Shown in pieces: positions 8,071-17,677 of a stretch of 64,000 bases of DNA (positions within the stretch are counted from its first letter, which is position 1; every line of letters starts with the position of its first letter). The notes beneath the pieces were generated by a model. That model had not been told where the DNA came from. It saw only the letters and a list, made by a program, of their open reading frames with translations, and made no database searches. A program made the position numbers and the translations under genes. Where the stretch lies: contig NZ_QGKM01000002.1 in assembly GCF_003172875.1 (NCBI RefSeq), positions 1 through 64,000 of the forward strand, written 5' to 3'. Source of the DNA: Leucothrix pacifica (GTDB lineage: Bacteria > Pseudomonadota > Gammaproteobacteria > Thiotrichales > Thiotrichaceae).

Positions 8071-9773
8071 CAGAACAAGAAATACCGTTGCGCCAATGGA
8101 AGTTCTTTTGCTGGCTCACAGGTCAACAGCACACCATCGGCTTTTACTTCATAAGTCTGCGAATCCACTTCGATTTTAGGCTGATAGTCATTCAGCAGCA
8201 TGTCCGCCTTTTTGACGCGACGACAGCCATGCACCGAACCAATCATACTTTGCAAACCAATCGACTCTGCAACTTGCTGATCAATCGAGGCTTCCGACAT
8301 AAAGGTCATGCGAGTGGCGTGCATGGCAGCCCCCAGCGCACCAAACATCGGGCGATAATGCACTGGCTGTGGCGTTGGAATCGAGGCATTCGGATCCCCC
8401 ATTGGCGCATAGGCAATCATTCCACCTTTAATAATCAGGCTCGGCTTAGTCCCGAAGAAGGCAGGCTTCCACATCACCAAGTCCGCTAATTTACCCACTT
8501 CCACAGAGCCCACTTCGTGTGAGATGCCGTGAGTGATTGCGGGATTTATGGTGTATTTTGCGATGTAGCGTTTGGCACGGTTGTTGTCATTGCGCGACGG
8601 ATCGCCTTCCAGACTGCCGCGCTGCACTTTCATTTTGTGGGCAGTTTGCCATGTGCGGGTAATGACTTCACCAACACGACCCATGGCTTGCGAGTCTGAG
8701 GCAATCATCGAGAATGCACCAAGATCGTGCAGTATATCTTCCGCGGCGATGGTTTCGCGACGAATTCGAGACTCTGCAAAGGCCACATCTTCGGCAATAC
8801 TCGGGTCAAGGTGATGACAAACCATCAACATGTCCAGATGCTCATCCACCGTATTCACAGTATAAGGGCGCGTTGGATTGGTTGATGAAGGCAAAACATT
8901 GTCCTCACCCGCTGCACGAATGATATCCGGCGCATGACCACCACCGGCACCTTCTGTGTGGTAGGTGTGAATGGTACGACCTTTGAATGCGGCCATGGTG
9001 TCTTCAACAAAGCCAGACTCATTCAAAGTGTCCGTGTGAATTGCCACCTGAATATCGTAGTTTTCGGCAACGCTCAGGCAGTTGTCGATGGCTGCGGGCG
9101 TGGTTCCCCAGTCTTCGTGAAGCTTCAGTCCCATGGCACCGGCTTCGATTTGCTCATTCAGCGCTTGCGGCAAGCTGGCGTTACCTTTACCCAAGAACCC
9201 TAGATTCATTGGCAAAGAGTCCGCGGCTTGCAACATGCGATGCATATTCCAGATGCCCGGTGTACAGGTCGTGGCGTTGGTGCCGGTTGCAGGGCCCGTT
9301 CCGCCACCCAGCATGGTGGTGACACCGGAGCTTAAGGCTTCTTCGACCTGTTGTGGACAAATAAAGTGAATGTGTGAATCCACACCGCCTGCCGTGATAA
9401 TCGAGCCTTCACCCGCAATGGCTTCGGTACCGGGGCCAACGATGATATTCACACCATCCTGCACATCCGGATTACCTGCTTTACCAATACCGCTGATACG
9501 ACCATGCTTGATACCGATATCTGCTTTAACCACGCCCCAGTGATCCAGAATCAGTGCATTGGTAATGACGACATCAGCGACATCTGCATCGGCACGTTGG
9601 CTTTGCCCCATGCCGTCACGAATAACTTTGCCACCACCGAATTTCACTTCATCGCCGTAAGTGGTGTAGTCTTTTTCGACTTCAATCAGTAGCTCCGTAT
9701 CCCCCAGTCGCACGCGGTCGCCGGTGGTTGGGCCGTACATTTCCGCATAGGCACGTCGATCTATTTTGCTCAT
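8070..9773 (-). CDS. ureC: Urease alpha subunit
   Basis: 567 residues, the normal length. Nickel and catalytic signatures are present: [11 protein letters not shown], the carbamylated-lysine region [18 protein letters not shown], the mobile-flap Cys/His in MVCHHLDP, and the Asp region ASDSQAMGR. It hydrolyses urea to ammonia and carbamate in the cytoplasm. Start overlaps the ureB stop by 4 bases. Confidence 0.97.
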   Translation of the reverse strand: MSKIDRRAYAEMYGPTTGDRVRLGDTELLIEVEKDYTTYGDEVKFGGGKVIRDGMGQSQRADADVADVVITNALILDHWGVVKADIGIKHGRISGIGKAGNPDVQDGVNIIVGPGTEAIAGEGSIITAGGVDSHIHFICPQQVEEALSSGVTTMLGGGTGPATGTNATTCTPGIWNMHRMLQAADSLPMNLGFLGKGNASLPQALNEQIEAGAMGLKLHEDWGTTPAAIDNCLSVAENYDIQVAIHTDTLNESGFVEDTMAAFKGRTIHTYHTEGAGGGHAPDIIRAAGEDNVLPSSTNPTRPYTVNTVDEHLDMLMVCHHLDPSIAEDVAFAESRIRRETIAAEDILHDLGAFSMIASDSQAMGRVGEVITRTWQTAHKMKVQRGSLEGDPSRNDNNRAKRYIAKYTINPAITHGISHEVGSVEVGKLADLVMWKPAFFGTKPSLIIKGGMIAYAPMGDPNASIPTPQPVHYRPMFGALGAAMHATRMTFMSEASIDQQVAESIGLQSMIGSVHGCRRVKKADMLLNDYQPKIEVDSQTYEVKADGVLLTCEPAKELPLAQRYFLF

Positions 9774-10096
9774 GACGTCGCTCCTTTTGTATCCAATGGT
9801 CCCATGACAGAGCCGGTAAATCCGTACACTTCGCGTATGCCGACATAATTGACCAGCGTGACTTCGCGGGTTTGACCGGGTTCAAAACGCACTGCCGTTC
9901 CCGCTGCAATGTCGAGACGAAAGCCTTTGGTGGCTTCACGATCAAACTGCAAGGCGCTATTGGTTTCATAAAAATGATAATGCGAACCAACCTGAATCGG
10001 ACGATCGCCAGTATTTGCTACAGAGACGGTGACAGTGTCACGCCCTTCGTTTAGTACGATGTCGCCATCATCCACAAAAATTTCACCTGGTTTCAT
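9770..10096 (-). CDS. ureB: Urease beta subunit
   Basis: 108 residues. The MKPGEI opening, [17 protein letters not shown] and [15 protein letters not shown] motifs are diagnostic of urease beta. It is a separate polypeptide, as in most bacteria, between ureA (12 bases upstream) and ureC (4-base overlap). Confidence 0.96.
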   Translation of the reverse strand: MKPGEIFVDDGDIVLNEGRDTVTVSVANTGDRPIQVGSHYHFYETNSALQFDREATKGFRLDIAAGTAVRFEPGQTREVTLVNYVGIREVYGFTGSVMGPLDTKGATS

Positions 10097-10108
10097 GCGT
10101 CACCTGCC

Positions 10109-10411
10109 TTATACGATGGGGTCATGAACGGTCACCAGCTTGGTGCCGTCAGGAAAGGTTGCTTCAACTTGCACGTCATGAATCATTTCCGGAATACCGT
10201 CCATGACCTGATCAGCCGTCAACAGCGTTCGACCGTAATCCATTAACTCAGCGACACTTTTGCCGTCGCGCGCACCTTCCAGAATCGCAGCACTAATGTA
10301 GGCCACTGACTCCGGATAGTTGAGTTTTAAACCACGCGCCAAACGGCGCTCTGCCAATAATCCGGCAGTAAATAGCATTAATTTATCTTTTTCACGGGGT
10401 GTTAAATCCAT
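10109..10411 (-). CDS. ureA: Urease gamma subunit
   Basis: 100 residues from ATG 10411, chosen because it has AGGAGGAACC directly upstream and matches the family start [12 protein letters not shown]; an in-frame upstream extension would overlap ure[17 protein letters not shown] and [21 protein letters not shown] are family hallmarks. Second gene of the urease operon. Confidence 0.96.
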   Translation of the reverse strand: MDLTPREKDKLMLFTAGLLAERRLARGLKLNYPESVAYISAAILEGARDGKSVAELMDYGRTLLTADQVMDGIPEMIHDVQVEATFPDGTKLVTVHDPIV

Positions 10412-10419
10412 GGTTCCTC

Positions 10420-11289
10420 CTAAGTGGACCAAATACGCGGTGGGACAGCCTTCAGGCCATTCACCAATGGCCGAATGCTCAGCCACGTGGTTCGGAATAA
10501 GTTATGTGCTTGCTCGGTACTGTGCCCCAGGTAGCGCACCACGAGCACGTCATGCAATAAAGTAGCTCCTGCCAATCCATCGACTCCCTTGGTTTTGGCA
10601 TCATCCATAAAGTCCTGACAATGTTGGCGTGCCAGCGTCAGAGCTTCTTTTGTCGCAGGCAATGCAATCAGCGTTGCGGTGACCGGATAACCATTGAGTC
10701 CGGCAGGTGTGTTTAAATCATTATCGCTGAGAATCGGCAGACGCTCTTTATATAAAGGCTTGCCGTCACGCTCCAACTCAGTTGAGAATAATAATTGTCC
10801 TGACTCAAACACTTCATTATTCGTGGGACGACCCAGACAATGTACTTCCCAGCCAATGTATTTGGCTTGCGCATCTAATTCGATTTTTGTACTGAGCGCA
10901 GCATTCGCGCCGGGAAAGAAAATAGTTTCTTGCGGCAGCCACTCCAGACATGCCTGCTCTGCAATCGTAAAATGTTGCACCTGATGTGCTTGTTGGCCCA
11001 GCGAGCGATAGAATTTTGTTGCACCGGGTGTGGTGAGTAAGGCCTGAGCATTCTGAGCTACATCGACATTAATCAGTAGCTCGTCACCGCCGACTACGCC
11101 ACCGGGTGGGTGAAGGATATACGAGTGACAAACCGAGCCTTCGGGGTAGAAAGCACGCTGCACGGCTAATGGGCCGCGGCGACTGCGGTGGGCTAAAACG
11201 GTGCGCTCGCTACGTGCTATGTAACCTAACTCTAGTTTTGCTTTCCAACCGGAAGGCACATCCGCGTGTGTTAGTGGGTTTGCACTCAA
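10420..11289 (-). CDS. ureD: Urease accessory protein UreD (UreH)
   Basis: 289 residues. The segments [19 protein letters not shown] and [12 protein letters not shown] are conserved in UreD, the scaffold that binds apo-urease and conducts nickel from UreFG. First gene of the ureDABCEFG operon; the promoter should lie in the region just right of 11289. Confidence 0.94.
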   Translation of the reverse strand: MSANPLTHADVPSGWKAKLELGYIARSERTVLAHRSRRGPLAVQRAFYPEGSVCHSYILHPPGGVVGGDELLINVDVAQNAQALLTTPGATKFYRSLGQQAHQVQHFTIAEQACLEWLPQETIFFPGANAALSTKIELDAQAKYIGWEVHCLGRPTNNEVFESGQLLFSTELERDGKPLYKERLPILSDNDLNTPAGLNGYPVTATLIALPATKEALTLARQHCQDFMDDAKTKGVDGLAGATLLHDVLVVRYLGHSTEQAHNLFRTTWLSIRPLVNGLKAVPPRIWST

Positions 11290-11963
11290 TAGTACTATCC
11301 TTGCTTGTATTAATTTTATCTCTCAAAACCAAATGCAAAAGCTATGCCAAAAAGGATATGCACTACTATAGGGCCAAGAATACTCAGGTGTCGATTTTAA
11401 ACGCACCATATTCGTGCTTTATTAACTAGTTTCACTAAAACAGTGCATGATTAGCGCGTAGTTTTGGTGAGTACTGGAGTGCAGCGAAAAATAATTTCAA
11501 AAAAATCACATTATTTTTGAACTAAAACGGAGCAGCCGTGTTTTTTGAATACAAGAAAGTTGTTGTTATAACAAGAAAAATCATCGTTTTTTTTCAGTCA
11601 CACAATCTCTAATAATTAGAAAGTAGCTGCAAAAATAGCACTTAAAAATTGGATTTATACCCCATAGCATATTAAACCCAAACAGGTAGTTATATATACA
11701 CAATAAGCTATAGTATATTATATATGGCTTATTCTATAAGATCATTCAGGTAATCTTCAGTTTCGCGGCCCTATGATAAATCCAACTTCAGAGGTATTCC
11801 CCACCAGCTTCTGAAGCAGCATGAAGAGTACAGGATCGGGATCATTAAAAATTATAAATAATTTATTGATCACCACTTATCAGGCCTCCCCCTAAGTTCA
11901 CTGTCACAGCCTGAATAACCCATTGGTTAATCATTATTGGCCAATCAATCTAGGTACAACAAC
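11290..11963. promoter_or_regulatory. 674-bp AT-rich region between ureD (-) and the curli-like cluster (+)
   Basis: No credible gene is seen. It separates divergent transcription units and should hold both promoters. Notable elements are a perfect 12-bp palindrome TTGTTATAACAA (11563-11574) and an inverted repeat CTTCAGA (11786-11792) / TCTGAAG (11810-11816). The AT content is markedly higher than in the urease genes, marking the left edge of the accessory island. Confidence 0.5.
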
Positions 11964-13342
11964 ATGAAAAAAATACAATCTCACTAGCAACTGCTATCAC
12001 TGCCGCATTTATTTCATCAGCCGCTCAAGCTGACTCTTGGAACGTTACTCAAACGACAACACCGGCCAGCGACACCACAATCACACAGTACGGCAGCGCT
12101 CAAGGTAGTGCTATTCAGTCAATGAATGCTGTCAACTCGACTACTGCAACGGTCACTGGTAGCCAGGCAGTTGCTTCAGGCGCTTTTGAATTAGAGTTAG
12201 AGCAAAAAGAACAAACAAGCGATTCAACCCAGTCCGTTAATTACCTCAAAGCTGAAACAATCGGTACACTAGGCAGCTCCATGAAACAGGATTACTCAAG
12301 TAGTGGAAACACCCTTATGAAGCAGAACGAAGCAAACCTGGTCAATAACCACCAAGCTGTGAATACAGCCAGTGCTGCGACAATTTCCGAGCTGTCACAA
12401 GCGGCCAATGCATCAAACCTAAACCTTGATCAAGCGAGTGCCAGTGCAAGCTCGCAGGTAGTGAATAGCGCTGTTGCAACAAATGTGTCTGACCTTACAC
12501 AGAGTGCCCAGTCTGACTACACCCACTCATATCAATCAGGAGCGACGGAAGGCAGTATACAGGCCACAAATAACCTGACCGCTGAGAAAGCATCGAATGT
12601 GAAACAGAGTACGCAAACGAGCTCTTTTGCACTTCACCAAAGTGGAGGCGGCAACAATACTCAGACCGTCAATAATATAGCGGTTCACACTGCGTTAGAA
12701 CAAGCTAACCAAAGCACTTCAGCCGACTACTTTCACTTGGATCAACATGGCTCAGGGAACCAGATACAGGCAGTCAATCGGGTGTCTAGTGGCACAAGCG
12801 CTGTAGGCAGTGTCAATCAAAGCACTAGTGGTCATAGCGACATGTGGCAGATGGGCTGGACATCTCAAGATAGCACTCAGGCATTGAATATGATCGATGG
12901 TAAAGGTGTCGGCATCGCATCAAAACAAACTGTATCAGGCAGCGGAGTACATATGCACTCTGACGGTGGCGGCACCCAAGCTGGCAATTACCTCAAATCT
13001 TCTAGCGATGGTGTTGTTGCTTCAGCAGATCAAGATGTTAATGCCGACCACGTTGATATCAAACAACATTCATACGGTGCGGCAACCGTTCAGGCAGCTA
13101 ACCTAATGGATATCGGTGGTGAGTTATCAGCGGGCAAACAAACGATTAACACTAATAGCTTGTATCTACATCAGTATGCATCTGACTCAGGGCTCAATGC
13201 AGGTAATGCTGTTCTTACTAGCAGTGCCGGCATCGGTGGTACTGTCACACAAGCCGCATCAGCAACTACTCTATCAATGCATCAATACAGCGGCAACGGC
13301 GCTATCCAAGCAGTTAACTACGTAGGAAATGCACCACAGTAA
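11964..13342 (+). CDS. Curlin/HfaD-like secreted repeat protein, signal peptide out of frame by one base
   Basis: The long frame ending at 13342 is open from 11954, but its only in-frame ATG (12122) lies after a good signal peptide. ATG 11964 is followed by seven A residues (11967-11973) and soon meets TAG. With one more A it would read MKKNTISLATAI... ending AAQA|DSWNVTQ, a canonical Sec signal. The mature part (about 430 residues) has about eleven units around QAxN (QSVNY, QAVNT, QTVNN, QAVNR, QAGNY, QAVNY), often in the form LxQxGxxNxxQAxN, which resembles curlin repeats. It is rich in Ser, Gln, Asn and Ala with no cysteine seen. The downstream CsgG/HfaB-like lipoprotein suggests a surface fibre or adhesin. 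Either the gene is off in this read (homopolymer slippage) or there is a sequencing error. Confidence 0.7.
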
Positions 13343-13355
13343 AACCTCGGGCTAA

Positions 13356-13395
13356 GACTATCGAATACACCTCCTGATATGTGTCTTCGATAGTC
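13356..13395 (+). promoter_or_regulatory. Strong intercistronic hairpin after the first curli-like gene
   Basis: Fifteen-nt arms (13356-13370 and 13381-13395) pair at 14 of 15 positions around a 10-nt loop. It lies 13 nt after the stop codon of the fibre-like gene. No U-run follows, so it is more likely an attenuator or mRNA 3'-end stabiliser than a full terminator. Confidence 0.7.
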
Positions 13396-13434
13396 CTTCA
13401 AAATAACAATACTCTCACTAATGAGGCCCACATC

Positions 13435-13794
13435 ATGCACAAGTACACTTCTCTTCTTTTAAAAACGATTCTGACGATTAGTTTCGCACCAGCCTTAGCA
13501 GACAGCCCGACGACGCCCTCTTACCCAAGCATTCCAGCTAGCTACGAAGTACTTCAGGCATCTAAGCTTGTTGCTTCTGCCGCTGTTCATTTCAAGGCTT
13601 ACAAAGTGGACTGGACCAATGGTTACAAAGTTACGTCTCCGGACGGCAGCGAGTTCATAGTAGACAGCCTGGCTCAACCAAAGTGCGCTTTCTATGCCAC
13701 TTACGTCAGTCAAGACGACAATGGTTTTCTAGGGAGTACCCAGGTTGTTAGTAACGTGCATATTGGGGAGGTGAACTTTGAAAACTGTCAGTAA
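13435..13794 (+). CDS. Small secreted protein of the curli/Hfa-like cluster
   Basis: 119 residues from ATG 13435, chosen because the sequence from this Met is a clear signal peptide (MHKYTSLLLKTILTISFAPALA|DS). The mature part is about 95 residues with two cysteines (CAFYATYV and the penultimate residue) that could form a disulfide, and the pattern WTNGYKVTSPDGSEFIVDSL. Position directly before a CsgG/HfaB-like lipoprotein suggests a role like HfaA or CsgE/F, that is, an accessory or anchoring factor, but I do not recognise the family with confidence. Its stop overlaps the next start. Confidence 0.75.
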   Translation: MHKYTSLLLKTILTISFAPALADSPTTPSYPSIPASYEVLQASKLVASAAVHFKAYKVDWTNGYKVTSPDGSEFIVDSLAQPKCAFYATYVSQDDNGFLGSTQVVSNVHIGEVNFENCQ

Positions 13795-14722
13795 ACTACT
13801 TATTCTCTTGAGCTTGTCGCGGCTAACCGCTTGCAGCAATAACACAGTTCGTATCTCTAAAACATTAACTGAAACACCAGAGTTAACACGCACTAACATG
13901 ACCGATGCTATTGGCTGCATGGGTGGCGCGTTAAAAAAGCATAGTGAAAATAATGCTTATCTGTTTTTAGCCAGAAACATCAAAGACGGCACGGTAAAAG
14001 ACAGCGTCTATCAGGATAGCCCACTTGCAGATTCGGGCCGCATCCAACTCATCAACGTACTTAGTGAGCACCTATATCCACACGCTGGTTTAGTCATGGA
14101 TCAGTTCCCGTTGATGTTTAGCCCGATGTCTAAAGAAGGCCTAGGACTCAACCGATTTGGGCTACCTTCTCGCAGTAATATAACGGTCTTTATGGCGAAT
14201 TATAATGGAATCATTCAGGGCGCCAGAAAAGCTAAACAACTACCACTAGCTTCCAACGTGGCTCCCCTTGTCATTAGTGGTGCATTTACCCGGTTTGACT
14301 CGGATAATCTATTTCAGGCAGGCTCTGGGCAAAATGCAGGGTCTCGCACAAAAACACTCGCGGATAACGAAGAAGATAGCCGCTGGAGAAAAGTCAGCGG
14401 TCAGGTAGATATTGGTAAAACCTCATCGGCTAAAGCGATCTCTTTGGTACTTAACCTCATTGATCCAAGAAATAATCTGGTGGTTGCCTCACAATCGTTT
14501 GATCTAATCTTTTATAGAAACAATCGAACATTCCGCCTACGCGTTGCTGCTGGTGACGGCTACTACGGCATTTCTAGAAATAAAGTCACTGTTGAAGGCG
14601 TCCACAGCGCACAAAAAACACTGGTTGATGCAGCCGCTTTTTGGCTACTAAACAAAGCGTATGGTGGACAAACCAGCTTTAAGTCATGCTTCGAAACCGA
14701 GCCACAGCGTAGACTGACATGA
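13778..14722 (+). CDS. CsgG/HfaB-like outer-membrane lipoprotein (secretion channel candidate)
   Basis: 314 residues from a TTG start at 13778, supported by GGGGAGG six nt upstream; it overlaps the preceding gene by 17 bases. A lipoprotein signal ends in LTAC. The order of features follows the CsgG family: an early segment like YLFLARNIKDG, the central APLVISGAFTRFD (compare the family's 'I-V-x-G-A-I' strand), the strand SLVLNLIDPRNNLVVASQSF, and a C-terminal helix AAFWLLNKAYG. CsgG forms a nonameric outer-membrane pore for curlin export, and HfaB anchors the Caulobacter holdfast. Function here is inferred from these similarities and the repeat-protein neighbours. Confidence 0.65.
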   Translation: MKTVSKLLILLSLSRLTACSNNTVRISKTLTETPELTRTNMTDAIGCMGGALKKHSENNAYLFLARNIKDGTVKDSVYQDSPLADSGRIQLINVLSEHLYPHAGLVMDQFPLMFSPMSKEGLGLNRFGLPSRSNITVFMANYNGIIQGARKAKQLPLASNVAPLVISGAFTRFDSDNLFQAGSGQNAGSRTKTLADNEEDSRWRKVSGQVDIGKTSSAKAISLVLNLIDPRNNLVVASQSFDLIFYRNNRTFRLRVAAGDGYYGISRNKVTVEGVHSAQKTLVDAAAFWLLNKAYGGQTSFKSCFETEPQRRLT

Positions 14723-14792
14723 CTCCGGCTAAAGTAGGTCAGCTCGACAAAGCCAAGCCGGCAACTGAAACAGCTAAAGCGGAGTAATAACG

Positions 14793-15541
14793 ATGTCACT
14801 GACACTTACTATCAATACAGCTTTATTGGCGACACTGGTCAGCGGCAGTGCGTTCGCTGATAGTTGGACAATCACCCAAAATGTAAGCGTCAGTGCCCCA
14901 TTATCAATCTCTCAAGGCAATATGACTAACTCCGCTCAGGCTATCAATAGCATTCAATTACGTAATGGAGGCAGCTCAGTCACTAACACACAGCAGACGC
15001 TAAATCTGGGAAGTGGTGATTTAACGCTGTTACAAAGTGGTGGAGATAACAATCATCAGGCTGTGAATTATCTCCTCTCCCCAGAGATTCATTCAGCCGC
15101 TCAAACCTTGAACCAAGCAGGGAATGTGGCGCTCAAGCAACAAGGCGGCGATAACAATATTCAAGCCTTGAACTACGCCAAAGCAACGGGTGACGCCCCA
15201 CTGCAAAGCTTGAAACAAAACGTTCAAGCGCAGCACATCACCCTTAAATTCGAAGGTATTGGTTCTGGGAATATCCAGGCAGGGAATTATATTGAAGCGG
15301 ATGGACTGCCAACCACATCCGGCGATGTAGTGCAGAATTTGACGACAACATCGCTCCACTACATACAGTCTGGCACTCATAATCTTCAAGCAGGTAATGT
15401 GGTGGTTAACAACAGCCACACAGCTACGGGGCAGTTACGCAAAACTTTTCGGCTGGTAATGTGAGTGTTGATTTTGGATCGGTGGCTGCGGGTGCTCAGT
15501 CGGTAACTGCGGCGAACCTTACTATTTATAATCAACAGTAA
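14793..15541 (+). CDS. Second curlin/HfaD-like secreted repeat protein, frameshifted near the 3' end
   Basis: ATG 14793 has GGAG upstream and opens a signal peptide ending AFA|DSWTITQ, so the mature protein starts almost as in the paralogue at 11964 (DSWNVTQ). Units such as LLQSGGDNNHQAVN, LKQQGGDNNIQALN and YIQSGTHNLQAGN repeat about every 35 residues. The frame as written stops at 15464 after a non-family tail. If the G run at 15428-15431 had five instead of four bases, translation would continue as AVTQNFSAGNVSVDFG and on to TAA 15539-15541, adding about 35 family-like residues. This is a second single-base homopolymer deletion in the same cluster. Confidence 0.7.
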
Positions 15542-15578
15542 GGCTTATCTGATTTCACAACAAACGTGATAAATCTAA

Positions 15579-16256
15579 TTAAGGCTTTCTACTTGGTAAT
15601 ACACCCACATGGCCATCTTTAATTGCTAAAGGATGACACACCCCAATCTGTACAGGAATCAGAGGTAGCTTGAGGACTTGCGCGATCGCTAGCCGATAAC
15701 ACCCTGCTCCACTAAACACCAAGCGCCCATCCCGACCGATATGAATAACAGACCCACCATACTCTCGAAAACTATTGGGATTAAGCTCACCCATCGTCTT
15801 AAAACGAGCACCTTGCTTCAGCTCGTTAAACAGCACATCAAGCTTCTCATAACGCGCGTCCACAACCGCTCGGTTACGACAGCCATCAAACTGACCACGC
15901 TTTTCTATCTCATCCAACATCAGATCAACAATGCCGGATTCTTCCCAAGACACGCCTGATGTGAATTTATATCAACAAAATTTCACTTTTTGAATGGTAT
16001 CAATCGGCTTGGCATTGATATCCCAATCACCACCGATCACCCTGCCACTAGAGCGACGCCGAAACCAATGAGTGTGCTGCACTTCATTGGGATCAATGCA
16101 TAGTCTTTCAAAGCTACGTGGGACGTTGAATTTTCCGTAACGACCGTATCGAATTGAATTGAACAGGTCGCGAAAAAAGAACTGTATTTGTCTTTCTTTG
16201 CCTTTAATTGACTTGTAAAAAACAGACTCTTTAAAGGACTTAACAGTAGCGGGCAT
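15579..16256 (-). pseudogene. ParB/sulfiredoxin-like domain protein interrupted by an in-frame TGA
   Basis: One continuous frame of 226 codons is broken only by TGA at 15972-15974. The first part (YGRYGKFNVP, then RRRSSGRVIGGDWDIN) and the second part (SGVSWEESG, FDGC, ELNPNSFREYGG, VIHIGRDGRL, CYRLAIAQVL, IPVQIGVCHP) together match a family of about 220-residue proteins with a ParB-nuclease-like fold often found in surface-polysaccharide regions. The TGA sits where family members usually have W or a similar residue in a K-x-x-W-x-x-G-x-x-WEE region, so TGG to TGA is the simplest explanation. GTG 15953 could restart translation of the second half. Function is unknown. Confidence 0.75.
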
Positions 16257-16384
16257 ATTGGTAGCTTAGGGTATTTTTCGATGTATCGACTATATACAAT
16301 TTACACTTTTAACATATAGCCAGAATACCTATACCGTGTGATTTATGTATTCCGGCAGACCACTAGTGTTCCAGAATTAGCAAG

Positions 16385-16990
16385 TTAAACAGTATCGTCC
16401 ATATACCCAAGCAGCGCCTCAACCTTAGATAACGACAACCGCTTAATCGGCTTCCTATCAACACTACTGCGCGTAGCCTTCCGTATCTCTAACGTTGGAT
16501 AAACTGACAACTCAATCGGATAATCCAACCACAGATACACATGTTGATAATCATTCAACACGCCATTTTGCTGGATGCTCACCAAACTTGTCTCGTAGCG
16601 CCAACCCAAGTGATCAAGAAAGATGAGTAGCGACTCAATATGATCGACGAATACATGAATATCAATATCACTGGACTCACGAATACGCCCAGTGCTGACA
16701 GAGCCAATTAAACGCGGTGAAAAGTCACTTAACTCGCGCATGACATTAATCGCAATTTGCCGCATTTCATGCAACTGCTGATCAAGCGCTTCAGCATTGA
16801 GTAAGTGAGTCATTTGATATACTGCATCCGCGACTTCTTTGTTGCTTAGCAGGTTTTTGAGTGGTTTTCTGAATAAGCGTTTTGCCGCTAACTTCTTTGC
16901 GTCGAGGTACTGCGTTACATTTTCTTCGACCATTAACCTAGCTGCCTCTCGAATCAGAAGCATACGGATTTGTTGCTGTTTTTTACTCAT
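16385..16990 (-). CDS. Nucleotidyltransferase-fold protein
   Basis: 201 residues. The Pol-beta-type nucleotidyltransferase motif GSVSTGRIRESSDIDIHVF (about residues 97-115) has the G-S and D-x-D metal-binding residues. An N-terminal helical region of about 90 residues precedes it. It lies 16 bases downstream of an HD-domain gene on the same strand, so the two are probably co-transcribed. The pairing of a nucleotidyltransferase with an HD protein recalls split tRNA-nucleotidyltransferase or Rel-like arrangements, but the substrate cannot be deduced. A copy of 87 bp of this gene lies at 18390-18476. Confidence 0.75.
   Translation of the reverse strand: MSKKQQQIRMLLIREAARLMVEENVTQYLDAKKLAAKRLFRKPLKNLLSNKEVADAVYQMTHLLNAEALDQQLHEMRQIAINVMRELSDFSPRLIGSVSTGRIRESSDIDIHVFVDHIESLLIFLDHLGWRYETSLVSIQQNGVLNDYQHVYLWLDYPIELSVYPTLEIRKATRSSVDRKPIKRLSLSKVEALLGYMDDTV
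16749..16835 (-). repeat. 87-bp repeat, copy within the nucleotidyltransferase gene
   Basis: Matches 18390-18476 at 82 of 87 positions without gaps. This copy is part of the intact nucleotidyltransferase gene. Confidence 0.9.
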
Positions 16991-17006
16991 AGTTTTAGGT
17001 GGCAGC

Positions 17007-17453
17007 TTATGCCACGGTTTGAGTGAAGAATGGATCTAGCAAAGCAATCGCCTGTTGTGGGCTGATCACTTCTGCTGTTGGGTCACGACCTGATACGTCC
17101 CAATGCCGCAACTGTTCTAATTGCTTTAATTGGGTAGGTTGTTTTCTGAGTTTTCGTTTTGTTTGCGCGGAGGCAATGAGCAAGTCTAGGTGGTGCTCAA
17201 CTAACCAAACGATCTGATCATTGAGAACACCTTGCAACATCTCTGCACCAACCGCGTCATGGCTTTTCGAACCATTAGCTTTACCGACATCATGAAATAA
17301 GGCTGCCGCCCACATGGTAGGACAATCGCTTTGCTGATGCGCTAACTGGAAAACTTGGAGTGAATGAAAAAGGGCATCGCCTTCGGGGTGGTAGTACGGG
17401 TCTTGCTCAATACCGTCTAGGTCGAGCAGTAAATCTAATAGATAATCTTTCAC
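17007..17453 (-). CDS. HD-domain phosphohydrolase-like protein
   Basis: 148 residues. The metal-binding pattern H...HDxxK...H...D is visible as HPEGDALFHSL, ALFHDVGK and SHDAVGAE. HD proteins hydrolyse phosphate mono- or diesters of nucleotides or tRNA ends. It is directly upstream of the nucleotidyltransferase gene and probably acts with it. The C-terminal 40 residues contain WDVSGRDPTAE. Confidence 0.8.
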   Translation of the reverse strand: MKDYLLDLLLDLDGIEQDPYYHPEGDALFHSLQVFQLAHQQSDCPTMWAAALFHDVGKANGSKSHDAVGAEMLQGVLNDQIVWLVEHHLDLLIASAQTKRKLRKQPTQLKQLEQLRHWDVSGRDPTAEVISPQQAIALLDPFFTQTVA

Positions 17454-17677
17454 ATAATAGCCAGCCGACTGCTGGTGGTTGCTTGAAATGTACTGTTATC
17501 ACAATACTCAATTAGGTTAACACAATTGCTCAAGTTCACTATCGTAAACTTCCCAGCAAATACTCCGCCAACCCTATACGACTTGCTAAGATAAAACCAC
17601 TAACTAAAGAACCAATTCCAAAACGCTATCGTATATGCTAGCATTATTCACATAAGAACCTACAGAACGGAATACGC

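Noticed and set aside
11106-11429. Plus-strand open frame overlapping the start of ureD
   Set aside because: It is mostly antisense to ureD, has no ribosome-binding site and no recognisable features.
15972-15974. TGA as a selenocysteine codon
   Set aside because: The family is not known to contain selenocysteine and the residue expected there is not a redox Cys; a nonsense mutation is simpler.
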